A stretch of DNA of 18,292 nucleotides, taken from NCBI GenBank assembly GCA_029881855.1, contig JAOULU010000004.1:1-18292 (forward strand), written 5' to 3'. Under the pieces are notes generated by a model. It was not told the origin of the DNA and did no database searches. It saw only the letters and a list, made by a program, of their open reading frames with translations. Below are positions 6,672 through 14,917 of this stretch, piece by piece. This DNA is from Nitrosomonas sp. GTDB taxonomy: Bacteria > Pseudomonadota > Gammaproteobacteria > Burkholderiales > Nitrosomonadaceae. The translations under genes and the position numbers were made by a program. Numbering within the stretch: position 1 is the first letter of the stretch; each line of letters starts with the position of its first letter.

Positions 6672-9404
6672 ATGAAAACATTGTTGTTGGTCGATGGCTC
6701 TTCTTACTTATATCGCGCTTTTCATGCATTGCCAGATTTGCGTAATCGTCAGAATGAACCAACGGGAGCAATTCATGGCGTGCTTAATATGTTGCGCCGC
6801 TTGCATAAGGATTACCATGCCGATTATAGCGCGTGTGTGTTTGATGCAAAAGGTAGAACTTTCCGAGATGATATTTATGCCGAATATAAATCACATAGAC
6901 CCCCAATGCCAAGTGATCTTGTGGCTCAGATTGAACCGTTACATGCATGTATTCAAGCTATGGGATGGCCCATTTTAATGATTAAAGGCGTAGAAGCTGA
7001 TGATGTAATTGGTACATTGGCGAAACAGGCAACTGACGAAAATATGCGTTGTATTATTTCCACTGGCGACAAGGATATTGCGCAATTGGTTAATGCTCAG
7101 GTAACACTAGTGAATACCATGAGCAATGAAGTGCTCGATGAAGAAAAGGTGCTGGCAAAGTTTGGTGTAAGACCAGAGCGAATACTTGATTATTTAATGT
7201 TAATTGGTGACAGTTCAGACAATATTCCTGGTGTGGAGAAAGTTGGGCCAAAAACTGCAGTGAAGTGGCTGAACCAGTATGATAGTTTGGATAACATCAT
7301 TGCGCATGCTGACGAAATTAAAGGGGTTGTTGGTGATAATTTACGTGACGCAATTGGCTGGTTTGATATTTCACGGCAGTTGGTAACGATAAAATGTGAT
7401 GTGCCATTGCCGTTCACCATATCTGAATTAACACTTAAAACACAAGATAAGGTGCAGCTGGCTCAGTTATATGAACGACTAGATATGAAGCATTCGCTAC
7501 GTGAATTACAACAACAATCGGATACTGCAATTGATAAAAACAGTGCGAATAGAGTGACAGAACAGCGGGTAAATGAGCAGCACTTGATTGGCGCAGATGA
7601 TATCGTCTATGAAACCATTCTAACTGAGGCCCAACTAGATGCTTGGCTAGCACAATTGGATAAAGCGGCATTGGTTGCTGTCGATACTGAAACCACTGGT
7701 TTGAACCCAATGCAGGCAAAATTGGTTGGTATTTCGTTTTGTATTGAGAGCCATCATGCAGCTTATTTACCATTGATGCACAATTACGCTGGTGTTCAAC
7801 CGCAACTTTCAATTGATTTTGCATTGCAGAGGTTAAAGCCTTGGTTAGAAGATTCAAGTAAGCCTAAGCTGGGTCAGAATTTAAAATATGACAAACATGT
7901 TTTTGCTAATCATGGTATCCAGCTCAACGGTATAGCGCATGATACGTTATTACAATCTTATATTCTCGAATCACATCGCCCACATAATATGGACAGCTTG
8001 GCACAAAGGCATTTAGATATCAAAACTATCAGTTATGATGAGATGACAGGGAAAGGTGTTAATCGTATTGGTTTTGATCAGGTCGCTATTGAGCCGGCAA
8101 CACAATATGCGGCGGAAGATGCGGATGTCACATTACGTTTGCACCAAGTTTTATACCCAAATGTTCAGCAAGATGACCGCCTCGAGCGTATCTATCGCGA
8201 AATTGAGATGCCTATTCTGAATCTGTTGTTCGAAATTGAGCGCAACGGTGTTTTATTGGACCAGAAATTGCTCTATACACAAAGCCACGAATTGGGTGAG
8301 AAGTTACAGTCATTAGAACAACAAGCGTATTCAATTGCTCAGCAGCCATTTAATCTGAATTCTCCAAAACAAATACAGGAGATCTTGTTTAATCAATTGA
8401 AGCTGCCTGTAATTAAGAAAACGCCTAAGGGTGTGCCGTCAACCAATGAGGAAGTGTTGCAACAGCTTGCACTGGATTATCCGCTACCTAAAATCCTACT
8501 TGACTATCGTAGTCTTGCTAAATTGAAATCCACTTATACTGATAAATTGCCACTGATGGCCGATCAAGCAACAGGACGGGTGCATACAAATTATGCGCAA
8601 GCAGTAGCTGTGACAGGGCGATTAACAAGTTCGGACCCCAATTTGCAGAATATTCCGGTTCGCACCAGTGAAGGCCGCAGAATTCGTGAGGCATTCATTG
8701 CGCCACCTAATTATCAGATTGTTTCTGCTGACTATTCACAAATTGAACTGCGTATTATGGCGCATATTTCACAGGATGAGGGCTTACTTAAAGCTTTTGC
8801 CGCTAGTGAAGATATCCATTGCGCAACGGCCTCTGAAGTGTTTTGTGTGCCACCTGATGAGGTCGATCAAGAACAACGTCGTTATGCTAAGGTCATTAAT
8901 TTTGGTTTGATATATGGTATGTCGGAATATGGTTTGGCGACTCAGCTTGGCATAGAGCGTAGTGCGGCACGTGCCTATATGGAACGCTATTTTTCGCGTT
9001 ATCCAGGGGTGGCGGATTATATGCAGCATACTCGGGAGAGCGCCAAGCAAAAAGGGTATGTTGAAACAGTATTAGGGCGTAGATTATGGCTGCCAGAAAT
9101 TAATAATGCTAATGGAAATAGGCGGCAAGGTGCAGAACGTGCTGCAATTAATGCGCCAATGCAGGGTACAGCTGCTGATATTATTAAATTAGCTATGATT
9201 GCTGTGCAAAAGTGGTTAAAGCGAGAAAATTTGCGTAGCAAGCTAATTATGCAGGTACATGATGAATTGGTTCTGGAAGTGCCGCAAGAAGAGGTTTTAT
9301 TGATGCAAGAAACACTACCAAAATATATGGGTAGTGTTTTGCAATTAGATGTTCCGCTGTTGGTTGAAGTGGGTGTTGGGGATAATTGGGAGCAGGCGCA
9401 CTAA
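6672..9404 (+). CDS. polA: DNA polymerase I
   Basis: A full-length 910-residue DNA polymerase I that removes RNA primers and fills gaps in replication and excision repair. Three domains are visible. The 5'-3' nuclease (about 1-290) has LLVDGSSYLYRAF, GVEADD, STGDKD and IGDSSDNIPGVEKVGPKTA. The 3'-5' proofreading exonuclease (about 310-495) is active by its residues: D338 and E340 in VDTETTGL, D424, and Y479/D483 in YAAEDAD. The polymerase (about 500-910) has TGRLTSSDPNLQN, motif A with D687 in SADYSQIELR, the O-helix with R736, K740 and F744 in RRYAKVINFGLIYG, and motif C with D864 in QVHDELVLEV. The start is supported by AGGAA. It is convergent with rne. A strong 10-bp inverted repeat lies in its last 100 nt. 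Confidence 0.98.
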   Translation: MKTLLLVDGSSYLYRAFHALPDLRNRQNEPTGAIHGVLNMLRRLHKDYHADYSACVFDAKGRTFRDDIYAEYKSHRPPMPSDLVAQIEPLHACIQAMGWPILMIKGVEADDVIGTLAKQATDENMRCIISTGDKDIAQLVNAQVTLVNTMSNEVLDEEKVLAKFGVRPERILDYLMLIGDSSDNIPGVEKVGPKTAVKWLNQYDSLDNIIAHADEIKGVVGDNLRDAIGWFDISRQLVTIKCDVPLPFTISELTLKTQDKVQLAQLYERLDMKHSLRELQQQSDTAIDKNSANRVTEQRVNEQHLIGADDIVYETILTEAQLDAWLAQLDKAALVAVDTETTGLNPMQAKLVGISFCIESHHAAYLPLMHNYAGVQPQLSIDFALQRLKPWLEDSSKPKLGQNLKYDKHVFANHGIQLNGIAHDTLLQSYILESHRPHNMDSLAQRHLDIKTISYDEMTGKGVNRIGFDQVAIEPATQYAAEDADVTLRLHQVLYPNVQQDDRLERIYREIEMPILNLLFEIERNGVLLDQKLLYTQSHELGEKLQSLEQQAYSIAQQPFNLNSPKQIQEILFNQLKLPVIKKTPKGVPSTNEEVLQQLALDYPLPKILLDYRSLAKLKSTYTDKLPLMADQATGRVHTNYAQAVAVTGRLTSSDPNLQNIPVRTSEGRRIREAFIAPPNYQIVSADYSQIELRIMAHISQDEGLLKAFAASEDIHCATASEVFCVPPDEVDQEQRRYAKVINFGLIYGMSEYGLATQLGIERSAARAYMERYFSRYPGVADYMQHTRESAKQKGYVETVLGRRLWLPEINNANGNRRQGAERAAINAPMQGTAADIIKLAMIAVQKWLKRENLRSKLIMQVHDELVLEVPQEEVLLMQETLPKYMGSVLQLDVPLLVEVGVGDNWEQAH
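9310..9339. repeat. Perfect 10-bp inverted repeat inside the 3' end of polA
   Basis: AAACACTACC (9310-9319) and GGTAGTGTTT (9330-9339) are exact reverse complements with a 10-nt AT-rich spacer. On the plus strand the second arm runs into TTTTGC, so it resembles an intrinsic terminator placed 63 nt before the polA stop codon. On the minus strand it lies about 120 nt past the rne stop codon and could act on read-through rne transcripts. Confidence 0.6.
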
Positions 9405-9460
9405 TTTGAGTTGTGCTAGCTTGTTACCTGCTTAATCAATCAACACTTCAGGGCAATATT

Positions 9461-11965
9461 TTATTTTCGAGTTTCAACTTGCATTAAAGACTCCGCTTCT
9501 ACAGCGACAACTTCCTTGGTTTTTTTTCTTGGTCGCTTGACCTGTGACAGAGCTTCTTTTTCTACGGTAATTTTTTCTGGTGGGGTCTCGATCATAACTA
9601 ACCCGCTTTTTTCAAGATCTGGGAGTGCCTGAGGCTCTTGTTGCTTGATTGCTTTGCTGGCTACATCACTAATCTTTAATGATTTATCAGATGCTTTTTT
9701 GGTTGTGGGCTTAGATGCTGTTGTATCTGAGCTGGTTTCTAATTCTGATGATTGCTGCTCAGAAGTTTCTTTGGCCTTGGGTGAGGTAGACACAGCGCTT
9801 TCTTGTTCATCGGGTATGGGGAGGGTTGATGAGTTTGTATCTTTGACCACTTGCGATGAAGTTGGTGTAGCAGAAGAATCCTGTATTCCAGTTTCAATTT
9901 TTTTAGGTAAAGAGCGGTCACGCTGCCTGGTGTTATTACGGCGTCTACGTGGGCGCTTGCGTTCTTCATTTTTAGGCGCGGTATTTTCCTCTGACAGATT
10001 TTCTGGCGATGCTGTGGTTGAAGATTCTCCATTAATTGGTGAATTCTCAATATTCACGGATTGTTTTTGCTCAGTTGTTAAAACTCCCTGAGCAGATTGG
10101 TCCACATGAATTTCCTCATTATCATTCGTCGATTCTGTAACGAGTTTATTTTGTTTATTACCATTTGTATCTCTATTACGGTTTCTCCCGCGACGATTAC
10201 GATTTCGCCCACGTTCGTGTACTTGTTTTTCTTTACTTCTTTCAAGAGCCGTTTCAGTCTGTGTTTTGGTTTCTTCTGTACCAGTTGGGCTAAACCAACT
10301 GAAGAATTTATCAAGTAGCGAAGTGTCTCGAGATTTTTCTTCTCGAATAGGTGCTGGCTGAGCAGGAGTAATTCCCTGCACGGCGGCTTTCTGGCGTGGT
10401 GGCTTTGCGTTGTTTTTTTCAGCAGCCAGCACGGAAGTTTCTTCCTCTGCTTTCTCGACCATTTGATAACTTGGCACGATATCGTTTGCTTTAGATTCGT
10501 CATGACGTAAGCGAGAAATGTTGTAATTAGGCGTTTCCATATGAATATTGGGAACTAAAATTACATTGACCTTTAATCGGACTTCAATGTCATGGATTTC
10601 TGAGCGTTTTTCGTTGAGCAGATAAGTCGCTACATCAACGGGAAGTTGGACATGAAGTGCGCCAGTATTTTCTTTCATGGCTTCTTCTTGAACAATTCGC
10701 AGAATATGTAATGCGGAGGAGTCTGTGCCTCGAATAAAGCCTGTACCATGACAACGTGTGCATGGAATATAATTACTTTCACTCAATGAAGGGCGCAGGC
10801 GTTGTCTGGATAACTCCAGCAAACCAAATCTAGAAATTTTTCCAACTTGTATGCGTGCGCGATCTTGTCTTAAGGCTTCGTGTAGTCGCGCTTCAACTTC
10901 ACGTTGATTGCGTTGTACATCCATATCGATAAAATCAATAACAATGAGACCGCCTAAATCACGTAGTCTCAGTTGGCGTGCGATTTCATCAGCCGATTCC
11001 AGGTTAGTGCTAAGCGCAGTATGTTCAATATCAGTGCCTCGAATAGCACGCGCTGAGTTTACGTCAATCGATACCAGTGCTTCGGTATGGTCAATAACAA
11101 TAGCGCCGCCAGAAGGTAGCGTGACTTGGCGCGAGTATGCTGTTTCAATTTGATGTTCAATCTGAAAACGTGAAAATAAAGGGACGTCATCATGATAGAA
11201 CTTTAGACGATCAACATTGGCAGGCATGACATGTGCCATGAACTGACATGCTTGTTCGTATATATCACGACTGTCAATTAAAATTTCACCAATCTCGTAA
11301 TTGAAATAATCACGGATTGCGCGGATGACCAGGCTGCTCTCTTGATAAATGAGGAAAACACCTTCCTGGCTATCGGCTGCTTCTGAAATGGCGCGCCATA
11401 ATTGTGTTAAGTAGTTTAGATCCCACTGTAACTCTTCTTCAGTGCGGCCAATTCCAGCTGTTCTGGCAATGATGCTCATGCCATCTGGTATTTCAAGATT
11501 TACAATGGCATCACGCAATTCATTACGTTCTTCACCAGTTATTCGCCGTGATACGCCGCCACTATTTGGGTTATTAGGAATTAAAACGAGATAACGTCCG
11601 GCTAGAGAAATATAGGTTGTTAGTGCTGCACCTTTAGTGCCGCGTTCATCTTTGTCAACCTGAACGATTAATTCTTGTCCTTCTTTTAAGAACTCTTGGA
11701 TATTGTTGCGTGAGAAGTCAGGTTGATCGCTGAAACACGCAGGAGAAATTTCCTTAAATGGCAAGAACCCATGTCGTTCGCAGCCGTAGTCTACGAATGC
11801 TGCTTCAAGACTCGGCTCTAGGCGTGTAATAACGGCTTTATATATATTGCTTTTGCGTTGTTCTTTGCTTGCAGATTCAATGTCAAGGTCAATTAGTTTT
11901 TGACCGCTAACAATAGCAACACGCAGCTCTTCTGGCTGTGTTGCGTTAAATAACATTCGCCTCAC
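9461..11965 (-). CDS. rne: Ribonuclease E
   Basis: Endoribonuclease E, the main single-strand RNA-cleaving enzyme and degradosome scaffold; 834 residues from the GTG at 11963-11965. That start is preferred because GGGAGGA (11971-11977) lies five bases upstream and the protein then begins [18 protein letters not shown], as in other RNase E proteins. A GTG six codons further up would place the ribosome-binding site inside the gene. Domains: S1 RNA-binding region (about 35-120), DNase-I-like catalytic core with D301 in [10 protein letters not shown] and D344 in IVIDFIDMD, Zn-link C402-x2-C405 in CTRCHGTGF, then a disordered tail from about 500. The tail has an amphipathic LLDKFFSWF (549-557), probably the membrane anchor, and two Arg-rich RNA-binding patches (about 585-600 and 668-690). 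The tail distinguishes it from RNase G. Confidence 0.95.
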   Translation of the reverse strand: MRRMLFNATQPEELRVAIVSGQKLIDLDIESASKEQRKSNIYKAVITRLEPSLEAAFVDYGCERHGFLPFKEISPACFSDQPDFSRNNIQEFLKEGQELIVQVDKDERGTKGAALTTYISLAGRYLVLIPNNPNSGGVSRRITGEERNELRDAIVNLEIPDGMSIIARTAGIGRTEEELQWDLNYLTQLWRAISEAADSQEGVFLIYQESSLVIRAIRDYFNYEIGEILIDSRDIYEQACQFMAHVMPANVDRLKFYHDDVPLFSRFQIEHQIETAYSRQVTLPSGGAIVIDHTEALVSIDVNSARAIRGTDIEHTALSTNLESADEIARQLRLRDLGGLIVIDFIDMDVQRNQREVEARLHEALRQDRARIQVGKISRFGLLELSRQRLRPSLSESNYIPCTRCHGTGFIRGTDSSALHILRIVQEEAMKENTGALHVQLPVDVATYLLNEKRSEIHDIEVRLKVNVILVPNIHMETPNYNISRLRHDESKANDIVPSYQMVEKAEEETSVLAAEKNNAKPPRQKAAVQGITPAQPAPIREEKSRDTSLLDKFFSWFSPTGTEETKTQTETALERSKEKQVHERGRNRNRRGRNRNRDTNGNKQNKLVTESTNDNEEIHVDQSAQGVLTTEQKQSVNIENSPINGESSTTASPENLSEENTAPKNEERKRPRRRRNNTRQRDRSLPKKIETGIQDSSATPTSSQVVKDTNSSTLPIPDEQESAVSTSPKAKETSEQQSSELETSSDTTASKPTTKKASDKSLKISDVASKAIKQQEPQALPDLEKSGLVMIETPPEKITVEKEALSQVKRPRKKTKEVVAVEAESLMQVETRK

Positions 11966-11970
11966 TGTAT

Positions 11971-11977
11971 TCCTCCC
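11971..11977 (-). promoter_or_regulatory. Ribosome-binding site that fixes the rne start
   Basis: GGGAGGA on the minus strand, five bases upstream of the GTG at 11963-11965. It is the strongest Shine-Dalgarno match in the window and supports the shorter RNase E reading. Confidence 0.75.
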
Positions 11978-12009
11978 GTGCACTTTTTCACGAGCAGCTT
12001 ATCAAGTTG

Positions 12010-12024
12010 GCAGAGTAACTCTGC
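12010..12024 (-). repeat. Hairpin in the rne leader
   Basis: GCAGAG and CTCTGC (12010-12015, 12019-12024) pair perfectly around a 3-nt loop, about 45 nt upstream of the rne start codon. With half its base pairs G:C in an AT-rich leader, it stands out. It could take part in translation control or RNase E self-recognition; this is inference. Confidence 0.5.
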
Positions 12025-12194
12025 TTTATTGACCCGTTTATGAAGATATGAGGTCGGTTGTTTTATTTTTCTATAATGTTTATTTATCAATTATTTATTT
12101 CTTTTTATTAATGTGTTTTTTGTATTTTGGACTAGTTTATCACTTTTTTTGTATCAAGTTTATTTTTTCTTTTATGCTGAAATGTTCACAATAA

Positions 12195-12211
12195 AATTTG
12201 TTAAACAAATT
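12195..12211. repeat. Perfect 17-nt dyad in the rne-rluC intergenic region
   Basis: AATTTGTT (12195-12202) and AACAAATT (12204-12211) are exact reverse complements around a single A. This operator-like symmetry lies about 230 nt from the rne start and 210 nt from the rluC start. No known regulator's site is recognised. Confidence 0.5.
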
Positions 12212-12417
12212 AATAAGTAGCTGCAATTGTTTGTATACTTTAGGTGCAAAAATCGTTTATATTACTACTGTCTCTTAAGTATTAAGTAGGTAGCATTTTA
12301 CATTTGCTGTAGTATTTAATTTGTTACGCTTAGCGGTTAATATTGGAACATGTGTTTATGTTAGGTAAGAGCCTAATTTAGATAGAAAGACTATTCTTGC
12401 AATAAGATAAGCCCAGG

Positions 12418-13443
12418 TTGAGAATTATAGGTAAAATAAAGGATATAGGCAAAAGAAATTTGTCAAATACATTAGTTGGTAAGGAATGTATTGATGAAAC
12501 TTGCAACAATCAACGTATAGATAATTTTTTATTTAAACGTTTCAGAGGTGTGCCAAAAAGCCATATTTACCAAATTTTGCGTAGTGGCCAAGTGCGTGTT
12601 AATGGAAAGCGAATTAATGCCAGCTACCGTTTGCAATTGGACGATATCGTTCGAATCCCTCCCATTAAGAAAACTAAAAGCAATGTGTCAAATCCCGCAC
12701 AGATTGCTCAATCCCAGTTAGTAACTTTTAAGATTATATTTGAAGATGAAGCTTTGCTAGTGATTGATAAGCCAGCTGGAATGGCTGTTCATGGTGGTAG
12801 TGGTGTGAGTTTTGGGGTCATTGAGCAGTTGCGCGCACAACATCCTAATTGGAAATTTATTGAATTGGTTCATCGTCTTGATAGAGAAACATCCGGTATA
12901 TTATTACTAGCCAAGAAACGTGCTGCCTTAGTTGATTTGCATCGACAAATTCGTGAAGGCTTAACAGAAAAGCATTATCTGGTATTGGTTAAAGGTAAAT
13001 GGCGTAATGCAATACAGCATGTTAAATTGCCATTAAATAAATATGTAACAGCCACAGGTGAGCGACGGGTTGCAATATCAATGGATGCACGTAATATGCA
13101 AAAATCTTTGTCAGCTCATACTGTAGTTAGATTACAAAAGGTGTGGAATGATTTTAGTTTGTTGGATGCTGAGCTAAAGACTGGGCGTACACACCAAATT
13201 CGTGTGCATCTTGCCCATCTTGGTTTTCCCATAGTTGGTGACGATAAATATGGGGATTTTACGTTGAATAGGCAACTTGCCAGAACAAAGCAACAACCAA
13301 ATCTTTCACGCATGTTCTTGCATGCCCATACACTCAAATTTATGCATCCGCTATCAGGCGAACAACTGTCTTTGATGGCGCCTCTAAGTATGGATTTGCA
13401 AAGATTCGTCAATGGGTTAGATGGTTTATTGGAGCCCGTTTAG
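12418..13443 (+). CDS. rluC: 23S rRNA pseudouridine synthase (RluC type)
   Basis: A pseudouridine synthase of the RluA/RluC/RluD family. The RluC assignment (23S rRNA positions 955, 2504, 2580 in E. coli) rests on its place divergent from rne, the same arrangement as in E. coli. With the TTG at 12418 it has 341 residues: an S4 RNA-binding domain (about 32-80, QRIDNFL...GQVRVNGKR), then the catalytic domain with D155 in VHRLDRETSG and the family words KTGRTHQIRVHLAHLGFPI and GDDKYGD (254-280). The start is uncertain: no in-frame ATG occurs before residue 122 and a stop lies at 12403-12405, so a rare start codon is needed. TTG at 12418 (341 aa) and TTG at 12460 (327 aa) both leave the S4 domain intact. 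An AAAGGA at 12438-12443 is too far from the second. The two stop codons of rluC and tesA face each other across 47 nt. Confidence 0.92.
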   Translation: MRIIGKIKDIGKRNLSNTLVGKECIDETCNNQRIDNFLFKRFRGVPKSHIYQILRSGQVRVNGKRINASYRLQLDDIVRIPPIKKTKSNVSNPAQIAQSQLVTFKIIFEDEALLVIDKPAGMAVHGGSGVSFGVIEQLRAQHPNWKFIELVHRLDRETSGILLLAKKRAALVDLHRQIREGLTEKHYLVLVKGKWRNAIQHVKLPLNKYVTATGERRVAISMDARNMQKSLSAHTVVRLQKVWNDFSLLDAELKTGRTHQIRVHLAHLGFPIVGDDKYGDFTLNRQLARTKQQPNLSRMFLHAHTLKFMHPLSGEQLSLMAPLSMDLQRFVNGLDGLLEPV

Positions 13444-13467
13444 TTTTTCTTTATGTCGATATAGAAG

Positions 13468-13484
13468 ATTGTAGGTGATACAAT
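13468..13484. terminator. Hairpin between convergent rluC and tesA
   Basis: ATTGTA (13468-13473) and TACAAT (13479-13484) pair perfectly around GGTGA in the 47-nt gap between the two stop codons. The position suits a shared terminator, but the stem is AT-rich and no T-run follows in either direction. Confidence 0.3.
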
Positions 13485-13490
13485 TCTCAA

Positions 13491-14141
13491 TTAGCTGTCT
13501 GGATCGATGGTCGTTTGTTTGTTTTTGAACATGGTAAGTAGAACATCCCAGACATTTTCAACAATTTTCTCTTGAGCAATTTCGGTGGGGTGTATGCCAT
13601 CGGCCTGGAAGAACTCGTATTTATCTCCAAAACCAGCCAATAAGAACGGTATTAATTTCACTTGGTTCTTTTCTGCCAGTTGTGGAAAAATATCTCGAAA
13701 CTTTTGCGTATAGGTGATGCCATAGTTTGGGGGTAATTGCATGCCAGCAAGTAGCACGGATGTATTATTTTGTTGACACACTTGGATAATAGTTTCTAAG
13801 TTCTCGTGGATGGATTCGATGGCGGTACCACGTAACCCATCATTAGCACCGAGCTGTAAAATAACAATATCTGGACGATGTGTTTTTAGTACTTGTTCAA
13901 TTCGATTGCGCCCACCGAGTGTTGTTTCGCCACTGATACTTGTATTGATCACTTGGTAGGTAGCAGATTCAGACTGTAGGCGGTGTTTTAGTAATTCCAC
14001 CCACCCGGCTTCTGGTGGCATGCCATGGCTTGCAGACAAGCTGTCGCCAAACACCATAACAGTAACTGTCTTGGTGGGCGCGGCTATTACAGCCTGGACA
14101 GTTGTTAATAGGATAATTAGGATAATTAGGAAATTTTTCAT
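13491..14141 (-). CDS. tesA: Periplasmic SGNH esterase / acyl-CoA thioesterase I (TesA/arylesterase family)
   Basis: A 216-residue exported SGNH hydrolase of the multifunctional TesA family (thioesterase, lysophospholipase, arylesterase activities in characterised members). The first 21 residues form a signal peptide (MKNFLIILIILL...VIAA). The four family blocks are present: catalytic S34 in FGDSLSASHG, G71 in ISGETT, N100 in LGANDGLRG, and D181/H184 in DGIHPT. The ATG at 14139-14141 is chosen because it gives a textbook signal peptide. A start 96 nt further upstream would put 32 non-signal residues in front and run deep into ybbA. No ribosome-binding site precedes it. It is divergent from ybbA and their start codons overlap. 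The pair tesA / ybbA-ybbP is also found in E. coli. The exact substrate cannot be read from sequence. Confidence 0.92.
   Translation of the reverse strand: MKNFLIILIILLTTVQAVIAAPTKTVTVMVFGDSLSASHGMPPEAGWVELLKHRLQSESATYQVINTSISGETTLGGRNRIEQVLKTHRPDIVILQLGANDGLRGTAIESIHENLETIIQVCQQNNTSVLLAGMQLPPNYGITYTQKFRDIFPQLAEKNQVKLIPFLLAGFGDKYEFFQADGIHPTEIAQEKIVENVWDVLLTMFKNKQTTIDPDS
14110..14131 (+). repeat. Tandem 9-bp repeat carrying the ybbA ribosome-binding site
   Basis: AGGATAATT occurs at 14110-14118 and 14119-14127 and is followed by AGGA (14128-14131). The last AGGA is eight bases from the ybbA ATG and is its ribosome-binding site. On the minus strand the same bases encode the Ile/Leu core of the TesA signal peptide. 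Confidence 0.7.
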
Positions 14142-14142
14142 G
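14139..14142. other. Shared CATG holding the start codons of tesA and ybbA
   Basis: The minus-strand ATG of tesA (14139-14141) and the plus-strand ATG of ybbA (14140-14142) lie in one CATG, a two-base overlap of divergent genes. The intergenic distance is therefore less than zero, and any promoter of either gene must lie inside the other. Confidence 0.75.
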
Positions 14143-14826
14143 GGTAATAAAATTGTTGATGAGCCTATTCTTTGGACAAGTGCATTAACCAGACAAGTCA
14201 GTACAGACGAAGAACAATTAACGATTTTGCAGAGCATAGACTTGCAAGTAAATGCAGGTGAAGCTGTTGCAATTATAGGCGCATCTGGGTCCGGTAAATC
14301 GACCTTGTTAGGGTTACTTGCAGGGTTGGATATCCCAACATCAGGAAAAGTTCATTTGGATGGTGTGGATATTTTCAAGCTAGATGAAGATGAGCGCGCA
14401 GCTTTACGTGGCAAAGTATTGGGTTTTGTTTTCCAATCATTTCAATTGCTTCCTGCATTAACTGCACTTGAAAACGTTATGTTACCACTAGAATTGGCGG
14501 GTGTCAGCAATGCTGAAGTTAGTGCACAAAGATTGCTTGATCGCGTGGGGTTAGCCCTACGTTTGCATCATTATCCCAAACAGCTCTCAGGCGGTGAGCA
14601 ACAGCGTGTTGCTATTGCACGCGCTTTTGCAACAGCACCCAAGTTATTGCTTGCAGATGAGCCAACAGGAAATTTAGATTCAGCTACGGGTATACAAATT
14701 ATCGAGCTCATGTTTGAACTTAACCGTGAACATGGCACAACACTAGTGCTAGTTACACATGATGAGGCATTATCACAACGTTGTTCTCGTCAGATACGGC
14801 TGGCTGATGGCAAGCTTGTACAGTAA
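14140..14826 (+). CDS. ybbA: ABC transporter ATP-binding protein (YbbA/LolD-like)
   Basis: A 228-residue ABC ATPase of the LolD/MacB-type (type VII) group that partners FtsX-like permeases. All nucleotide-binding motifs are intact: Walker A GASGSGKST (47-55), Q-loop Q99 in FVFQSF, signature LSGGEQQRV (149-157), Walker B LLLADE (169-174) with E174 as the catalytic base, D-loop GNLD and switch H207 in VTHDE. The start at 14140 is set by AGGA (14128-14131) eight bases upstream. An in-frame ATG at 14020 would add 40 residues that are antisense to tesA and is rejected. It is followed after 91 nt by ybbP. By analogy with E. coli YbbAP the pair may move or extract lipids or hydrophobic molecules at the inner membrane, fitting the adjacent esterase; the cargo is not known. 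Confidence 0.93.
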   Translation: MGNKIVDEPILWTSALTRQVSTDEEQLTILQSIDLQVNAGEAVAIIGASGSGKSTLLGLLAGLDIPTSGKVHLDGVDIFKLDEDERAALRGKVLGFVFQSFQLLPALTALENVMLPLELAGVSNAEVSAQRLLDRVGLALRLHHYPKQLSGGEQQRVAIARAFATAPKLLLADEPTGNLDSATGIQIIELMFELNREHGTTLVLVTHDEALSQRCSRQIRLADGKLVQ

Positions 14827-14917
14827 TTTTATTCACACCCGTTAGTTTAGGTTAGGCATTTATGATTTTAATACTAATACAGCAAGAAGATTTTTTGTTG
14901 TAAGGAATCAATTTTTA

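Larger units (their letters stand above)
11966..12417. other. Long non-coding region between divergent rne and rluC
   Basis: This 452-nt, very AT-rich region must hold the rne promoter and leader (minus strand) and the rluC promoter (plus strand). Structure seen: a hairpin in the rne leader (12010-12024), CGTG/CACG just before the rne ribosome-binding site, a perfect 17-nt dyad (12195-12211) and a tandem TTAAGTA pair (12275-12288). No promoter can be named with confidence on either strand and no ORF of note is present. RNase E of E. coli controls its own mRNA through a long leader; the length here allows the same, but that is inference. Confidence 0.6.

Noticed and set aside
7435..7857. 140-residue open frame antisense to polA
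   Set aside because: It lies wholly within the conserved polA coding sequence and has no recognisable protein features.
9645..10503. Open frames overlapping the rne tail (plus-strand 9645-10091 and 10097-10318, minus-strand 10078-10503)
   Set aside because: They mirror the low-complexity, repeat-like codons of the disordered RNase E tail; no domain, no ribosome-binding site.
11966..11983. RNase E start at the upstream GTG (11981-11983)
   Set aside because: It would put the GGGAGGA ribosome-binding site inside the coding sequence; the GTG at 11963-11965 gives the usual N-terminus.
14020..14139. Longer reading of ybbA starting at 14020
   Set aside because: The extra 40 residues are antisense to the tesA signal peptide and active-site region, and the ATG at 14140 has a proper ribosome-binding site.
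14142..14237. Longer reading of tesA starting at 14237
   Set aside because: It adds 32 residues without signal-peptide character in front of a textbook signal peptide and overlaps ybbA by nearly 100 nt.
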